Assembly: GCA_023512835.1 (NCBI GenBank)
Contig: CM042090.1
Coordinates: 18,382,356 to 18,446,355, forward strand
Direction: 5' to 3'
From: Taxillus chinensis
Taxonomy: Eukaryota; Streptophyta; Magnoliopsida; Santalales; Loranthaceae
Length of the DNA: 64,000 bases
How positions within the stretch are numbered: the first letter of the stretch is position 1; each line of letters begins with the position of its first letter. A program made the position numbers and the translations under genes. Shown one piece after another: positions 1 through 12,263 of this stretch. A model generated the notes under the pieces. The model made no database searches, was not told the DNA's origin, and saw only the letters and a program-made list of their open reading frames with translations.

Positions 1-221
1 CGACGCCACCAATTCCCTCGCTCTCAATGCCCTCTTCCATCATGTCTACACCCACTCAATCCTGGTCCTCAACAATGCGCGTGTGTGTCTCTCTCTCCCT
101 CTTTGTTTCTCTGCTTAAACATGGTAGTGCATGACTTGTTACACATAAGCATCTATTATGATTGTAGTATTTGGTGGATGAAGTGGTTGTTGGGAAACTG
201 AGGGACACTTGCAATGGTTAG
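1..221 (+). CDS. possible last two exons of a gene entering from the left (unrecognised)
   Basis: The first 80 bases stay open in one frame and read like protein (ends ...HSILVLNNAR). A GT-rich stretch follows that could hold a donor near 81. After a pyrimidine-poor gap and a TAG acceptor at 165-167, the sequence reads YLVDEVVVGKLRDTCNG and stops at 219-221. Joining after the CGT codon keeps the frame. I do not recognise the family. The donor is weak (CGT then GTGTGT) and only about 43 codons are visible, so this may be chance. It matters because, if real, a plus-strand gene ends here and limits where the missing exon of the minus-strand DUF3054 gene could lie. Confidence 0.25.
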
Positions 222-1369
222 AGAGGGGTCGCGCCTGCCAATTCTTTGATGTTATGCCCCTCAGAGTTCGCTCTGAAATTTTAAATTTTACTATGATTTT
301 CATTTGGCAAGTGAGATGAGGTTTAATTGGATGTCTAGTTTTTTTCCTTTTTTAAAATCATATAAAACAAAGATAAATGCACTTTAAGGTTTGATAAGTT
401 AAGAGGTGGGTCTTATTCTACTGTTTCAATGCCCCTATATTGTATTGCACGAGAGACAATTGGTGCATTTATAATCCCCATCCATCACTTTGCTGCATTG
501 ATAACCCCCTGAAAATGAGCTGACCTGGGAACCGGTCTGGTCCACATGTGGGGCAAACTAGACCAGTTTATTTTTGGTCTGCAAAAAATGTGGAACTAAA
601 TGGACTGTGCCGTTTAGGTCCACCTCACAACAGACTGGCCTGTTTAGGCCATTTTACAACCCTAGGGGGAAGGTCAACAACCTCACATCATGTGGATGCA
701 ATGACCTTCATATAAGTCCAATGCAACAAAAAACTCAAAAAGCATAGAGGCAGCAATTTTGAAGTAAATCTCTAAGGTCTGCACGAGTATGAACCTTCGC
801 ATAATGTTCCCATGCAACAAAAGACTCCAAAAGCATAAAGTGGTGGACAATTAAAGAGCTGGGGGACAAGTAACATTAGAGCAACGCCACCAAAATAGAA
901 TATATAAGATGCCATAGACATATTCAAGTGCAATTACTATATCGTCTATACTTTTCTATGTAGCCACCAACACAATGATCGACTTCAGTTTTATTTCTCT
1001 GCAAGGGAGAAGGAATCTGCACTGAAAGTTTATACCCTTCCATACTAATGGTCCTTTATGGACTTCCCATTAAGGGACCTGGGGCTTAAGCTGGCATAGT
1101 GAGCAGCACACAGGCACACGATTTATTACACCACATAATAAATCACATAAACTCAACAGCTTCAACTAAAATGACAGAATCAAAACATCCATAAAACAAA
1201 ACTTCATAGTAAATTCAGCAATTGATCCAAAGTCGTCAAACTAGCATGCAATATTCAAATAAATTATCATAAAAATCAACATCAATCATCATCCAAGTAC
1301 GATGTGCCTTGGGCTGCATGTCCAAAGGCCTAGGTCCAAGCGTAAAGCCTAATGTAAAGGGGATGGCAA
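222..1369. other. intergenic, no gene seen
   Basis: No convincing exon on either strand. Two imperfect copies of a segment beginning ATGCAACAAAA and containing AAAAGCATA lie at about 721-770 and 812-860, an old local duplication. A stretch at 520-660 repeats variants of GACC(A/G)GTCTGG and its complement, which looks like degraded repeat DNA. Confidence 0.5.
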
Positions 1370-1930
1370 TTGGCAAGGCAAGGCACAAAACCTGAGCCTA
1401 GACCTAGGGCCCTGATGGAATCAGAAATGTCAGTTCTAGCCATCATTAAACACGATAGTCCTCCATTTCAAAAATGGAACATGCATATAAAGGCCCTTCC
1501 TTGGCCGGTTTTGTCTACCTCCCATCTCCAGGCCTCTCTTGGGCTTGGTGGCAGCTCATTTGGCTCCTTCGGCACTGATTCATTGTGCTAGGATGATGAT
1601 GACGCGCTGGGTAGGAAGCTTCTGTTGGGTGGCCAGGCTGCTGATGGTTTGCTGGTTGATACTCTCTATGGGGTGTCTTGTTCCCTTGAGTGTCTCTGGT
1701 TGCCTGGCAGAGGCTGAGTCGGAGCCGAAGTGGTTACGATCTCACAAAGCCATTGAAAAAGTATTAGGGATGAGTTTCGAGGGATGTGAACTCGCTACTT
1801 CTGATTTGTTGTCGGATATCGAAGCTCGGCATCAAGCCCGGAAGGCTTTTGCCTCGTCTTCTCGGCCGTCTGCGAACACAGGAAAAAGTATGTCGAAACT
1901 TAAACAGCTTGCTTGCCTCTTCGATTAATT
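1370..1930 (+). mobile_element. possible LINE-type retroelement remnant
   Basis: This block is less AT-rich than its surroundings and holds open stretches in overlapping frames, including 129 residues at 1539-1928. Near its end one frame reads KSMSKLKQLA; shifting by one base continues SSINYD before a stop. A motif of the type K-L-K-x-L-x-S-S-I-N-Y-D resembles what I remember from the start of the endonuclease/reverse transcriptase ORF of plant LINEs, so the block may be a frameshifted 5-prime scrap. No endonuclease or RT core is present. Directly after it the DNA is extremely AT-rich. The call rests on one short motif. Confidence 0.28.
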
Positions 1931-3435
1931 ATGATGTCAGAATGAGATAATTGTGAGATAATTCTCTGACTGTATTTAAGAGCTAATTATTTAACACATG
2001 TTATTTATTTAATTAGATTAAATAAATAATAATAAATATTTTTATCCATTTAATGTGATTAAATGATTAAATATATTATTTATTTATCAAATAAATTGAT
2101 AAATAAATAATATTATATATTTATTTAATTAGTTTTGATACACAATAATCATATTATTTAAAAAATTTAAATAATTATGAATATTGTATATTATTATTTA
2201 ACTAAATGAACATATACGTAATAACATAAAAATAATCCTAAGTCTATAAATAGATGCATAGTCTCATAGATTAAGGCGCGCGTATGCATAGTTTCATAGG
2301 TTAAGGTGCGTGTGTACAATCATTAACAGCCAAGGGAGAGAGACAGATGACAGCTAACCCTAGTAGATGTTGCATTTCTGTTCTTTGATCCAAAGGTGTC
2401 ACAATCCTATGTTCCTTGAAAATGTAAATAGCAAAGAAGGCTAAATAGTGATTGCATCTAGGAGGCTGTGAATATCAAAGGTTAATCGTGAGTTCGTTCT
2501 TGAAGGGAAAAGAAGAGGATTTTTACTTTACCAATTTTGAGGTTGGTTTCTTCTTTTTGCTCTTTGTTAAATTAAATTAATTGATTTATGTTTAGATTCA
2601 AATATTTGTTTACTAGATTAAATTTTTTAAATTCATATTTGTTGCAGTTAATTGTTAACCATATTCCAGCAATCGAACATTATGCCCATTTGAACAAATC
2701 TTATATAAGCTAAACAATTTTGAAGATAAAAAAACAAACACAACCAATCAATAAACAGTGAACAAGCATTGAAATCTAAGAGTAGCAAAGTTTGAGATTA
2801 GACTGTGAAGTAGAATAGGACTTTTTAACTTCATCACAGAATTGCAAAACTACAAAAAAATTCTAAATCCCTCTTTTTAATTACTAGTTGCAGCATTCAT
2901 TTAATTGTTGCAAAGGATTCTTTGTTAAGCCTCCTCAAACAATCCTCGGTTTGTTTGAATTTCTTGTCTGAAGTTCTGGACATTGTGTAGCCAAATTGTA
3001 ATCTAAAACAATTCAGTTTTCAACTAACTCAAAAAACTGAGTAGTTTATTGTGAATTTGTAAAACAATGCTAGTAGATCCTTTTACTAATTGATGAACGA
3101 TAAATAAAGTCGATGGTGTTTGGCTTGAACAACTATAAAGTGTTTTTGTGTTGTTTGCTTGTGTTTTTATTTACAATATTTTCTACAGTAATTTCCGTGA
3201 GTTATTGATCCCATTTATAACTTGCCTCAGTGACCTACATTTTATATTACAGATATCAAACAAAATTGCAAGCTTGGTCATGAATGCAGTAGCTTAAGTT
3301 TGTTAACTCATATACACCTTCCCCGGATCAAAAATTGTAAATATGAACAACTATAGTCATAAACCACCACCCATAGAACTGAGTACGTACCAAAAAAAAA
3401 AAAACTTTTGACACCCAAATCGCCAACTAACACAT
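1931..3435. other. AT-rich spacer without visible genes
   Basis: 1975-2230 is almost pure A/T with repeated blocks of ATTTATTTAAT type. 2260-2330 holds two near-copies of a short motif around GCATAGTYTCATAG followed by TTAAGGYGCG. No exon matching the C-terminal part of the neighbouring DUF3054 gene could be read on the minus strand. Confidence 0.5.
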
Positions 3436-3513
3436 CTAACACCCACAGAAAAGCTGAAAGTTTGGGAAATGAAGAGGAAGGAACCAAAAACACATAGTAA
3501 TGTATGAACGTAC

Positions 3514-4300
3514 AGGAATTCCCAAGGACCACGATTTGACAGCCGCAACAACAGCTTTAGAAAAACCATTTGTTCCTCGGCCATCCTCCCCATAGCCCCC
3601 AAGAAAGTAAGAACCCAAAAACCACCCTGCCAATAAACCGCAATCACTTTTGTCAAACGATTGATACCACATTAACACATTCTTAAACAACATGTCCAAA
3701 CATAAAGGGAACGGAAAAGTATACCAGCCACAAAAGGGTCAGCTGTACGTAGGATTTCAGCATCAAATACAGACAACCCATGACTGAATCTCCCGATTGC
3801 AGAGAACAAAAGTAAGGCAAATACATCACCTCCGGCCAGCAGACCCACACGCCTGAAATAAACACAATCAAGCCCAATTCCTTAAATTTCTTGCCACAAA
3901 ACAGAAAATTTGACAACATGGAGAATGATTACGAAACTTTTGGAAGCTACCCCCATTTTTTTATACGCGAAAACGAATTGGGTTTGTCGAATTGAATGAC
4001 GCCCTCCAAAGGAGCGCTCTCTTGGCCAGCGAAGGCGACTTCTCCATCATTATCGATCCGAGACGGCGACGGAGATGGCGGCGATGAGAAGGAGGAGGAA
4101 AAGGGCAGAGGGCGGTCGGCAGCAGAGGCCGACTCGATACCTCCATCGGAGCTGGCGAGGGAGAGGTGAAGGCGGTTTTTTCTAGGGTTTTGGGGGACAA
4201 GTTTGGGTTTGGGTTTTGAGGAGAGGGGAGAGGAAGGGTAGGTGAATTTGAGTGGAGAGGATAGAGCACCGCAGCCTCCAGGTTGGCTTACGAGATTCAT
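3514..4300 (-). CDS. DUF3054 plastid membrane protein, three exons, 3-prime exon not found
   Basis: Exons 4300-3951, 3852-3725 and 3626-3514 join in frame (phases 2, 1, 0) to give 197 residues. The first about 115 residues are rich in Ser, Pro, Lys and lack acidic residues early on, which fits a chloroplast transit peptide. After a short linker ending KKWG come two hydrophobic family blocks: RVGLLAGGDVFALLLFSAIG with FSHG (about 117-140), and GWFLGSYFLGGYGEDGRG (about 160-177), then KSWSLGIP at the end of exon 3. These match plant DUF3054 proteins as I remember them; their function is unknown. Members normally continue with another membrane segment, which should begin just after GIP. The donor CCT|GTACGT is good, but I find no such exon down to position 1. 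Reading through instead stops at 3436-3438 after about 25 unrelated residues. An in-frame upstream ATG at 4408 exists; Met at 4300 gives the better transit peptide. Confidence 0.75.
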
Positions 4301-7180
4301 TGCTGCAGTGTGTTGCTGGCCTGTGATATCTTCGTCCGTGTTTATCAATCTATGTCCTCTCTTATTTTTTCCATTTATAATTTTATACCTAAGTCTTATA
4401 TCATACATTTATATGCCATTAATGCCTTAAAATACTATTTTTGTTAATAATTTTATAGTATATGGGAGTCTAGGAACACATGAACCGTACATGCACAATT
4501 ATTGGTACCATACGTGACTTTACGGTGCATAGCATGAACGTATGTTTAATCATATATGGTGCCACGTTTTGAGTTCGGGAAAACGTCTTCAGTTGGGGAA
4601 AATTTTCTCTTACCCGGATTGTAATATCATACATAACTAGCCATGCACACGTACACTTAAGTGGTCATGTGCAATACGCAAGCTTTTTACTACAGAAAAT
4701 TCTTATGTAAAAGGATAAAAATAGTTTTACAATTTTATTTTTCGTAAAATATTTTTTCGTGTGTACACATTTGTTTACAAATTCTTATGTAAAAGGAGAG
4801 ATGGCGCAACCCCGTTTGACACTCATGACTCATGCCCGAAGCTCTTGAATCAAGCACCTCTTGGGATACATCAAGCAATCGTCCAGACCGTGACTGCCTT
4901 GCCCTTGTTTTTATATATTTGATTTTTTATGTATTTGATTGTTTTAAATGGCCATTCTTGTATTTTGCCACAGATAACACGGGACCTAGAAGAAAAGTCA
5001 AAATATATATTATGTAACTTAAATTATTATCTAAAATTATAATTAACACTATATGCTAAATTTTAATTTTACAAATCATTCAAATTGTTTACTAAAATCA
5101 CTAATTTATCAAATTATCAAAATCAAATAAATTTAATTTGATTTAATTTTAAATTTTTAAATAATAATTTAAATCAAGCTGAAATCGAATAATATTATTA
5201 TTTATTTATTTTTTATTTTTATTTTGTCTTTTATAATTAATTTATTTAATATTAATTGCTTGATATGTTATGCTTGAAGATTATATTATCGGATTTTAAG
5301 ACATTTAAAATTATAAATTTGATATATATTATTATTGATATGCTTACACGCTATTTATTTATTATTTTATACTATTTTAACTTTCAATAACTCAAAAATT
5401 GATGAATCAAACTAACTCAAACCGATCTGAACAATTAATTTTTCAAACTATTAGTTGATTTAAACAAAACTTTAATATACTTCTATTATTTTTTGTACTA
5501 TCATTTCACCTCTTTTGCCCAATTTAACATTTGTATGAATGGCAAGTTGAATTAAGTTAATTATCTGAATTTTAGATAATTGAAATTATGATTATTAATT
5601 TTAAGCATATTAATAAACTTAAACGAGTCAACTTAAAAAACTCCTAAGCCTAGTAAAATTTAAGCAAGCTAAATTTAAATAATATTTTAAGAATTTGATT
5701 TGACTAATTTCTTTTAGAAATTGTTTTTGTATCACTTTCTATTTTTAATAATGGACTTTTCTAAATTTAACCCTTTCCTATCTATTTTAACTATTTATCA
5801 CTTAATATGTTAATTCATGATGGTCAACAATTAGAGTATAGTATTTTTTTATTAGAATTTTTTATTTTTATTTTTTATTATTGAATAAAAAATAACTAGT
5901 ATATTTTAAAATAAAATCAAATAATATTTCAACTGAACATGTTATGAGATAAAATGAGTCAATTTGAGAGTTGCTCAGTGGATAGCTCAAAAAACAAAAA
6001 TAAATATCAAATTGAGTTAGGCTTATGCATTACAAAATCACATTCACGTATTGGACGCCATCAAGTTTTTTGGCATCATTACCCGGGGGTAAATTTTCAC
6101 TTAACCGCAATTAAAAGAAGAAAATATATCGGATTATTTGGTCAAACACCAAAAGTGTAACCATTTTTTAAAGTAGTGGGTTCTAGTGTGAATTCATCGA
6201 ATTTAATAATAATATATCTTTAAAGGTTATTTTTTTAAATGGCAAATTCAATGACTATTTTTTAAATTTTTATAATTTTAAAATTTTAAATTTTATTTTA
6301 TTTTTTATGTTTATTCTGTTTTATTAGTCGTGCTAAATATTATTTTTAAAAAATTAACTCGAATTTTAAAAATTCTCACACTTTAAAAAATATATTATTT
6401 TTACAATCAAATTAATTTTTTAAAAAAATTATAATTTAACACAAACTCCAAGATAATTCTGAAAAATAAAATACTAAAGTCAACATTCCCTATCAAATAA
6501 ACCCTATACTTGTGCTCAATTTATTTTTAATTTCACATAGTAGTCAACCTTGTATACTTCGGTTGCAAACTGTAATGGAGTAAAAGAAGGAGAAGAAGAA
6601 GAGATGTACCACATAGTGGGGATGCAGTAAGGAAAATGAGGAGCTACTTTTGCATGTGATTTGCTTAACCGCCTGTAACTTACCATTTAAACATTGATGG
6701 AGTAGAAAATGAGGCTCTGGTTTTGCCCAAAATTGTCTCGTAAGTTTTTTTTTTTTAAGTAAACGCAAACCTTGTAGCTTAATGGGGCAGGAAAATTAGG
6801 CTACAGTTTCGAGCGAGATTGCTTGGGAGTTTTTTTTTTTTTTTGTAAGAAGTTCATCAAATTAAATTAAAAAATAATGTTGTTATTAGGTTGAGTTTTT
6901 TTAACAAATGTTTTTGTATAATTTTAGATTGGATTATAAAACAAACATTTTATCATTATATTCTTTTTAATAAGAATTTTGTATATGCAGCAGGGTGCGC
7001 GCACTATATATTTCAGACCATTAATTTACTTTTAAAACAACAAATCAAATTACAGGATACGCACACCGATGCCTTAAATATTTTTCTTTTAATAATTACA
7101 CAACAATTTGGAACACTCTCACCCTCTTTCTGACTTTTTGTCTCTAATATCGTAAAGAAAATTGTACACTTACGGGACAC

Positions 7181-7235
<55 letters not shown>

Positions 7236-8623
7236 CAGCTGCATATAATCTAGGCACACCTCTAAGTTATTCATCCATCCCTTGGTTGGGGCCTTCAATA
7301 CCATAAACTTCTTACATTGGACATGCTCTCACTTTAATTAAAGGGTGTACGACTTCTAGCTTTTTAGGCAAATCTTGCACTTGCTGCCACATTAATATAT
7401 TGTATCTGTCGAGCAAAAATAGTTTAATATGTGATCATAATCATCTTATTCCTCGATCGTCTTGTAATTGCAAAAATAAATTCTCTTATATATTACCAAC
7501 TTTGTTTACTACTCCATTTGTATTAACTAATGATTGGGTGGACGCAGGGTCTATCATGTGTGTTTGTAAATTGTAATGACCGATTAACTTGGCCTTGGCC
7601 AACTAAAAATGTGATTATTTTAACTATTTATACAAATGTTTAAAAAATCAAATTAAAATTGAACCCATGTTTTTAATTCAATATACTAAAAATTAAAATC
7701 CAATAAATAGTTTGAGTGGATTCCAAATTAATCTCTGTTTGATTGGGAACTTTTTTAAATAAAGAGATTATGACTTAGATGCAGGTGAAATTTATGGTAT
7801 AAATTTCAAGTCTAATGATAGTTTAAAAAAAAAAAATCGATCCATGTAAAAATAACATATAACACACAAATAAGCTCCCTTAAAAGTAATTTTGAACTTA
7901 TAAAAAAAAAGAAATTTGGTTTATTAACACTTTTGAATGCATATAAACAATTTAATTATAAATCAGACTTTAATCCCCTAAAAGCAGGTTTCAACTATCA
8001 AAACAATTTACTGTACTCATACAAAGTAGTTATAAAAAATCATTATTTTATAAAATTCATAATCACGTATGCGCCACTTAATTTTACTTATCAACTCACG
8101 CCGAACACAAACAGCCTAAACTAAAATAAGACCAGCACAACGAACCCGTCCCATGTGGCCCACAGCGGGGAAAACATTGCCTACGCCCCCACTTTTTTAT
8201 AGATATCCAATAAAATAAGAACACGCGTCAGAAGGGCCATATGTTGCGGCGATCGAACAAATGCAGGGGGGTCTCAATTGGGATCCGCGAAGCACTGAAT
8301 CCTTCTCTCCGTGGCGGCAATTGCGTCCCATGTTTATTTTATACGGTACGGAATACAGCAGGCGATCAGATCGCGTAGCGACTCCTCTCCAACCCGACCG
8401 CGACCGGACCGGACCCCCTTTCGTTCATAAATTTGTTTTAATTTAATTTAATTTAATCGATTTCATCAGTCTCGACCTCAATCACAGTCCCCGCTTTCTC
8501 TCCCAAATTGTCTATCCCATCCCAACCGAAGAAGAACACCTCTAATTCCTCGATATCAAGCCATCGTTGTCACATTGTCTGTGCTCATCGTTTTTTTTTT
8601 TTTTTTTTGTAATTTTCGGTCTG
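4301..8623. other. long AT-rich intergenic region
   Basis: No gene recognised. 5020-5950 and 6180-6480 are very AT-rich. A block at about 5090-5210 resembles one at about 27240-27380 (alternating AAATCAAATAA, TTTGATTTAATTT and ATTATTTATTTATTTT), so it looks like a diverged dispersed repeat. The base composition becomes GC-richer from about 8130, with C/G runs at 8390-8420 and pyrimidine-rich DNA at 8480-8520. This probably marks the promoter and 5-prime UTR of the DUF620 gene. A run of 18 T's at 8591-8608 ends 15 bases before its start codon. Confidence 0.6.
7181..7235. repeat. (TTA)n microsatellite, about 18 units
   Basis: Uninterrupted TTA/ATT trinucleotide repeat of about 55 bp in AT-rich intergenic DNA. 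Likely length-polymorphic. Confidence 0.97.
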
Positions 8624-10457
8624 ATGGAGAGAAGGCAGGGGATCTTCTCGGCGCTCTCTTCGGCGAGTTCGCGCCGGAGGAGGGGACGGCGGTCGGCGCC
8701 GCCGATTTCGAGGTCTTGGAGCTTGCGGCGGCCGGAGACACTGTCGCCGCTCATGGAGGGCCCTGATCCTGACGGAGCTTCCGGGGAAGGGGGCGGCGGA
8801 GGAAACTCGGGGAGAACGGAGGGGCGGTGGGGTCACTGGATGAAGGGCCGCCTGTGCTCCGCCCCGGGCTCTTCCTCTGCTTACAAGGACTCCGATCTGA
8901 GGCTTCTGCTCAGCGTCATGGGTGCGCCTCTCGCTCCGGTTCGTGCTAGCGCCGCTGAGCTTTTGGCCCATCTTAGCATCAAAGAAACGCCTATTGTGAG
9001 TCTCTTTCGACTTTGTGAGTAGCAGCCTGGCATTTTATGAATTCGGTGCCTGTGCTTTACATTGATTGCTTTACTGCGTTTTCTTCTCTCTAATGGGTTA
9101 TTGGGTTTTGCGCGCGCTCTCTCTCTCTCTCATCATCATCTCCCCCTCTAGTCCTTTTTTTTCTTTTTTTCTTTTTTGCGGAAGCATGAATCGTTGTTTA
9201 ATGCTTATGCTCTTCTACATGTACATATACACCAGTTTCTTAAATAGGCACGATAAGTGTCTGTAAAAGAAATTTTGAAATTTGTATCTGGGTTTGATGT
9301 GTTTACTGGCTTGCTGTTACAAAGAATCTAAATTTTTGGTTTTTTTTTTCTTTCAACTTGTTTATGCTGCGTTGCTACGTGCCAAGAATTAGGAACAGGT
9401 GTTGGGTGAAGAGAAACTGATTACCTATTGTCGATTCAGGAAACTTCTTCCGCCAACTATATATTGCAGCAGTACACTGCAGCATCAGGAGGGCAAAAGC
9501 TTCTGAATTCCATTAACAATGCTTACGCGATGGGAAAGGTGAAGATGATATCTTGCGAGATGGAAACCGCCACGAAGGTTATAAAGGGTAGAAATTCCTC
9601 CAAGGACCCAGAGACCGGCGGATTTGTCCTTTGGCAGATGAATCCTGATATGTGGTACATGGAGCTTGCACTTGGTAACAGCAAGGTTCATGCTGGTTGC
9701 AACGGGAAGCTGGTCTGGAGGCACACACCTTGGCATGGCGTACATGCTGCAAAAGGGCCTGTTAGACCCTTGCGGCGTGCCCTTCAGGTGAGCCTACTGT
9801 GGTAATCCGGGCCTTGTGCTCTTGTCTTGTTTCCTTTAATTATTCCTTATTATCTGGCCTCTGCATTTTTTACAGGGTCTTGATCCAAGAACCACTGCAA
9901 GCATCTTTTCCGAAGCAAGGTGCATTGGGGAGAAGAAAGTCAAGGGAGAGGATTGCTTTATCCTCAAACACTGCACGGACCAGAAGACATTGAAGGCCAG
10001 GAGTGAAGGGGCAGCAGAGATTGTTAGGCACGTTTTGTTTGGTTATTTCAGCCAGAAAACAGGGCTCCTCATGCTCCTCGAAGACTCTCATTTGACTCGC
10101 ATCCAGAACAATGGTGGTGACACCGTCTATTGGGAGACAACTATCAATTCCTTTCTTGATGACTACAGGCCTGTCGAGGGAATGATGATTGCCCATTCAG
10201 GAACCTCAGAGGCAACCCTTTTCAGGTTTGGTGAGACAGCTATGAGCCACACCAAGACAAGGATGGAAGAAATCTGGACTATTGAGGAAGTGGCGTTCAA
10301 TGTCCCAGGCCTATCAATAGACTGTTTCATTCCTCCCGCTGAGCTGACTTTGGATTCTATGAGTGAAGCTTGTGACCTCCCTAAGGTTGAAAAGGTAAAG
10401 ACTGCTGTGGCAGCAGCAGTTTATCGGGCAAAAGTTGCAGCACTGGACCATTCATGA
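8624..10457 (+). CDS. DUF620 family protein, three exons, complete
   Basis: Exons 8624-8995, 9440-9787 and 9876-10457, all joined in phase 0, encode 433 residues. Residues 1-60 are Arg/Ser- and Gly-rich and look disordered. From about residue 75 the sequence follows the plant DUF620 family: SDLRLLLSVMGAPLAPV, then across intron 1 into SSANYILQQYTAASGG, MGKVKMISCEMET, GGFVLWQMNPDMWYMEL and GLDPRTTASIFSEA. Exon 3 holds KHCTDQKTLKARSEG, FGYFSQKTGLLMLLEDSHL, YWETTINSFLDDYRPVEG and the conserved tail IEEVAFNVPGLSIDCFIPP. The length fits the family as I know it. No catalytic role has been assigned to DUF620; the fold may bind a lipid-like ligand, but that is inference. Met at 8624 sits just after a T-rich leader. 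An in-frame extension upstream would begin in the poly-T tract and is unlikely. Splice sites are ATT|GTGAGT, CAG|GTGAGC and pyrimidine-AG acceptors. Divergent copies or frameshifts are not seen. Confidence 0.92.
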
Positions 10458-11754
10458 GGACAATGTCAAAGATCTCATTTTGAAGATGGACACATATGAT
10501 GGATGGGTATTTATTTGCAGCATTTGTGCAGCTGCTTGGTTGTTACTAGTAATTGACCAACATGCTAAAGCAAAACTGAGTTAAGGCTTTGAGGTATTTG
10601 TGAGGATTGAGGGAAAGGGAATGGTAATGGACGTTTCCATTCATCCAAAACAGAGATCCAAAAGAGAGGGGGTATTAGTTGATGTTGGAATATTGGGTTG
10701 GACTAATGCCTCTCTTGATCGGTGTATATAGGACAGAAACCATTTTAGGAGTGTTCTCAGGTGCCTAGATAAATCTTTACCCTCTAAGAGCAAAATCTCA
10801 ATGTGGATAAACGGTTTCGATTTCTGGGGACGTGAATCTGTTGGAGGTTTGTCTTTCCCTGCCTCACCACTAGAAAGGATTTCTGAGGCCTATAAATAAT
10901 TTCTGTTATCAATGTAAAATTTGTTCTTCCATGATGGATGATATGATTTATGTTCTGAAATTCTTATTGTAAAACTCTGCAAATGCTTTCAGTGAAAGCA
11001 CAGGTTCCTGCTACCCATTGTTTCACACTAAAATAATATATACTCAGAGCGTTATGTCTTGGTTTCCTTTGTTACAGCACCAGTCTTGCATAAATATTTT
11101 TTTGGGTTCATCCACAATGGGCAGCTACAGTTTAGTTTACTTTTTGATTTTTATTTTTTGGTTAATGCAAGGAAACTTCTCTTGTTTGTCATGTTATAGT
11201 CTCAAGTACCTACAATAAGAGGATTAAAAGACCAAAAATAAAATAAAAATAGAACACGATCTTAAATTATTAACCCAATGCTGCAATCAAAAGTCAAAAT
11301 GACCGTTGCTGTAAGGCATCAAACAGGCTTGGGGGTCTCTTTCGACCCAGACTTCCCTCTCGTTTCAAAAGCTTCCGCATTTTTTTGACCGTTATGTTCT
11401 GGCATCCTATCCTATGATGAATGCTTTTCCTATTTGAAGATGACTTATGCCTTTGCCTTCGTCTTCCTATCTTATTTATTCTTTGTCAAGTGGCTAAATC
11501 ATGCAATCGTTTTCATATTTGGACAGTTGCTTAGCTTGGATCGTCTTGTTATTAAGCCACCCCCGACACATGTTAATGATGGGTTTGAGTGTTTCTAAGT
11601 AATGCTGTAAAACACAAAGAAAGAGACCCTTCATAGAGTAAAGGCGTGGGAAGCAGGGGGGATGAAGATTGCATTCCAAGCAACGCAAATGACAATGATA
11701 AAAGAGAAAACTCAGGCCCCACCGTGTCTACTGTGACCGCATGGCATGGGATTT

Positions 11755-12263
11755 TTCTTTAAACTTTACAACTGATAGGAGTCAATAAGAAATAAATAAA
11801 TCCCACTAAATGAAATTCTCATCAATGGAATATTAATTTACTATTGCAATTTTTATATATTATAATTCGAATTGCATTTGGTCCTAATGAATTTTTAAAG
11901 ATTTATATCGATCTGATCATAAAATCTATATGCACTTTTCAAATCTTTTTCTTCTAGGCTTCCAGGGAAAAAAAGTCTACCAAAAATAGAGCTTTTATTA
12001 GATACTTGACTTCTTTAAACTTTACAACTGATAGGAGTCAATAAGAAATAAATAAATACCATTAAATGAAATTCTAATCAATGGAATATTAATTTACTAT
12101 TGCAATTTTTATATATTATAATTCGAATTGCATTTGGTCCTAATGAATTTTTTAAGATTTATATCGATCATAACATCTATATGCACTTTTCAAATCTTTT
12201 TCTTCTAGGCTTCCAGGGACAAAAAAAATCTACCAAAAATAGACCTTTTATTAGATACTTGAC
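11755..12263. repeat. tandem duplication, two copies of about 256 bp
   Basis: The unit starting TTCTTTAAACTTTACAACTG at 11755 begins again at 12011 and runs to about 12263. Both copies contain GATAGGAGTCAATAAG, ATTGCATTTGGTCCTAATG and CTTCTAGGCTTCCAGGGA in the same order. Only scattered substitutions and small indels separate them, so the duplication is fairly recent. Neither copy contains a gene. Confidence 0.95.

Noticed and set aside
6771..6830. tRNA-like stretch with GTAGCTTAATGGGGCAGG and AGTTTCGAGCG
   Set aside because: No acceptor stem or anticodon arm can be drawn and the T-loop motif is wrong, so I do not call a tRNA gene.
8567..8623. Upstream in-frame extension of the DUF620 protein
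   Set aside because: It begins in a poly-T tract and adds a run of Phe residues; Met at 8624 is the natural start.
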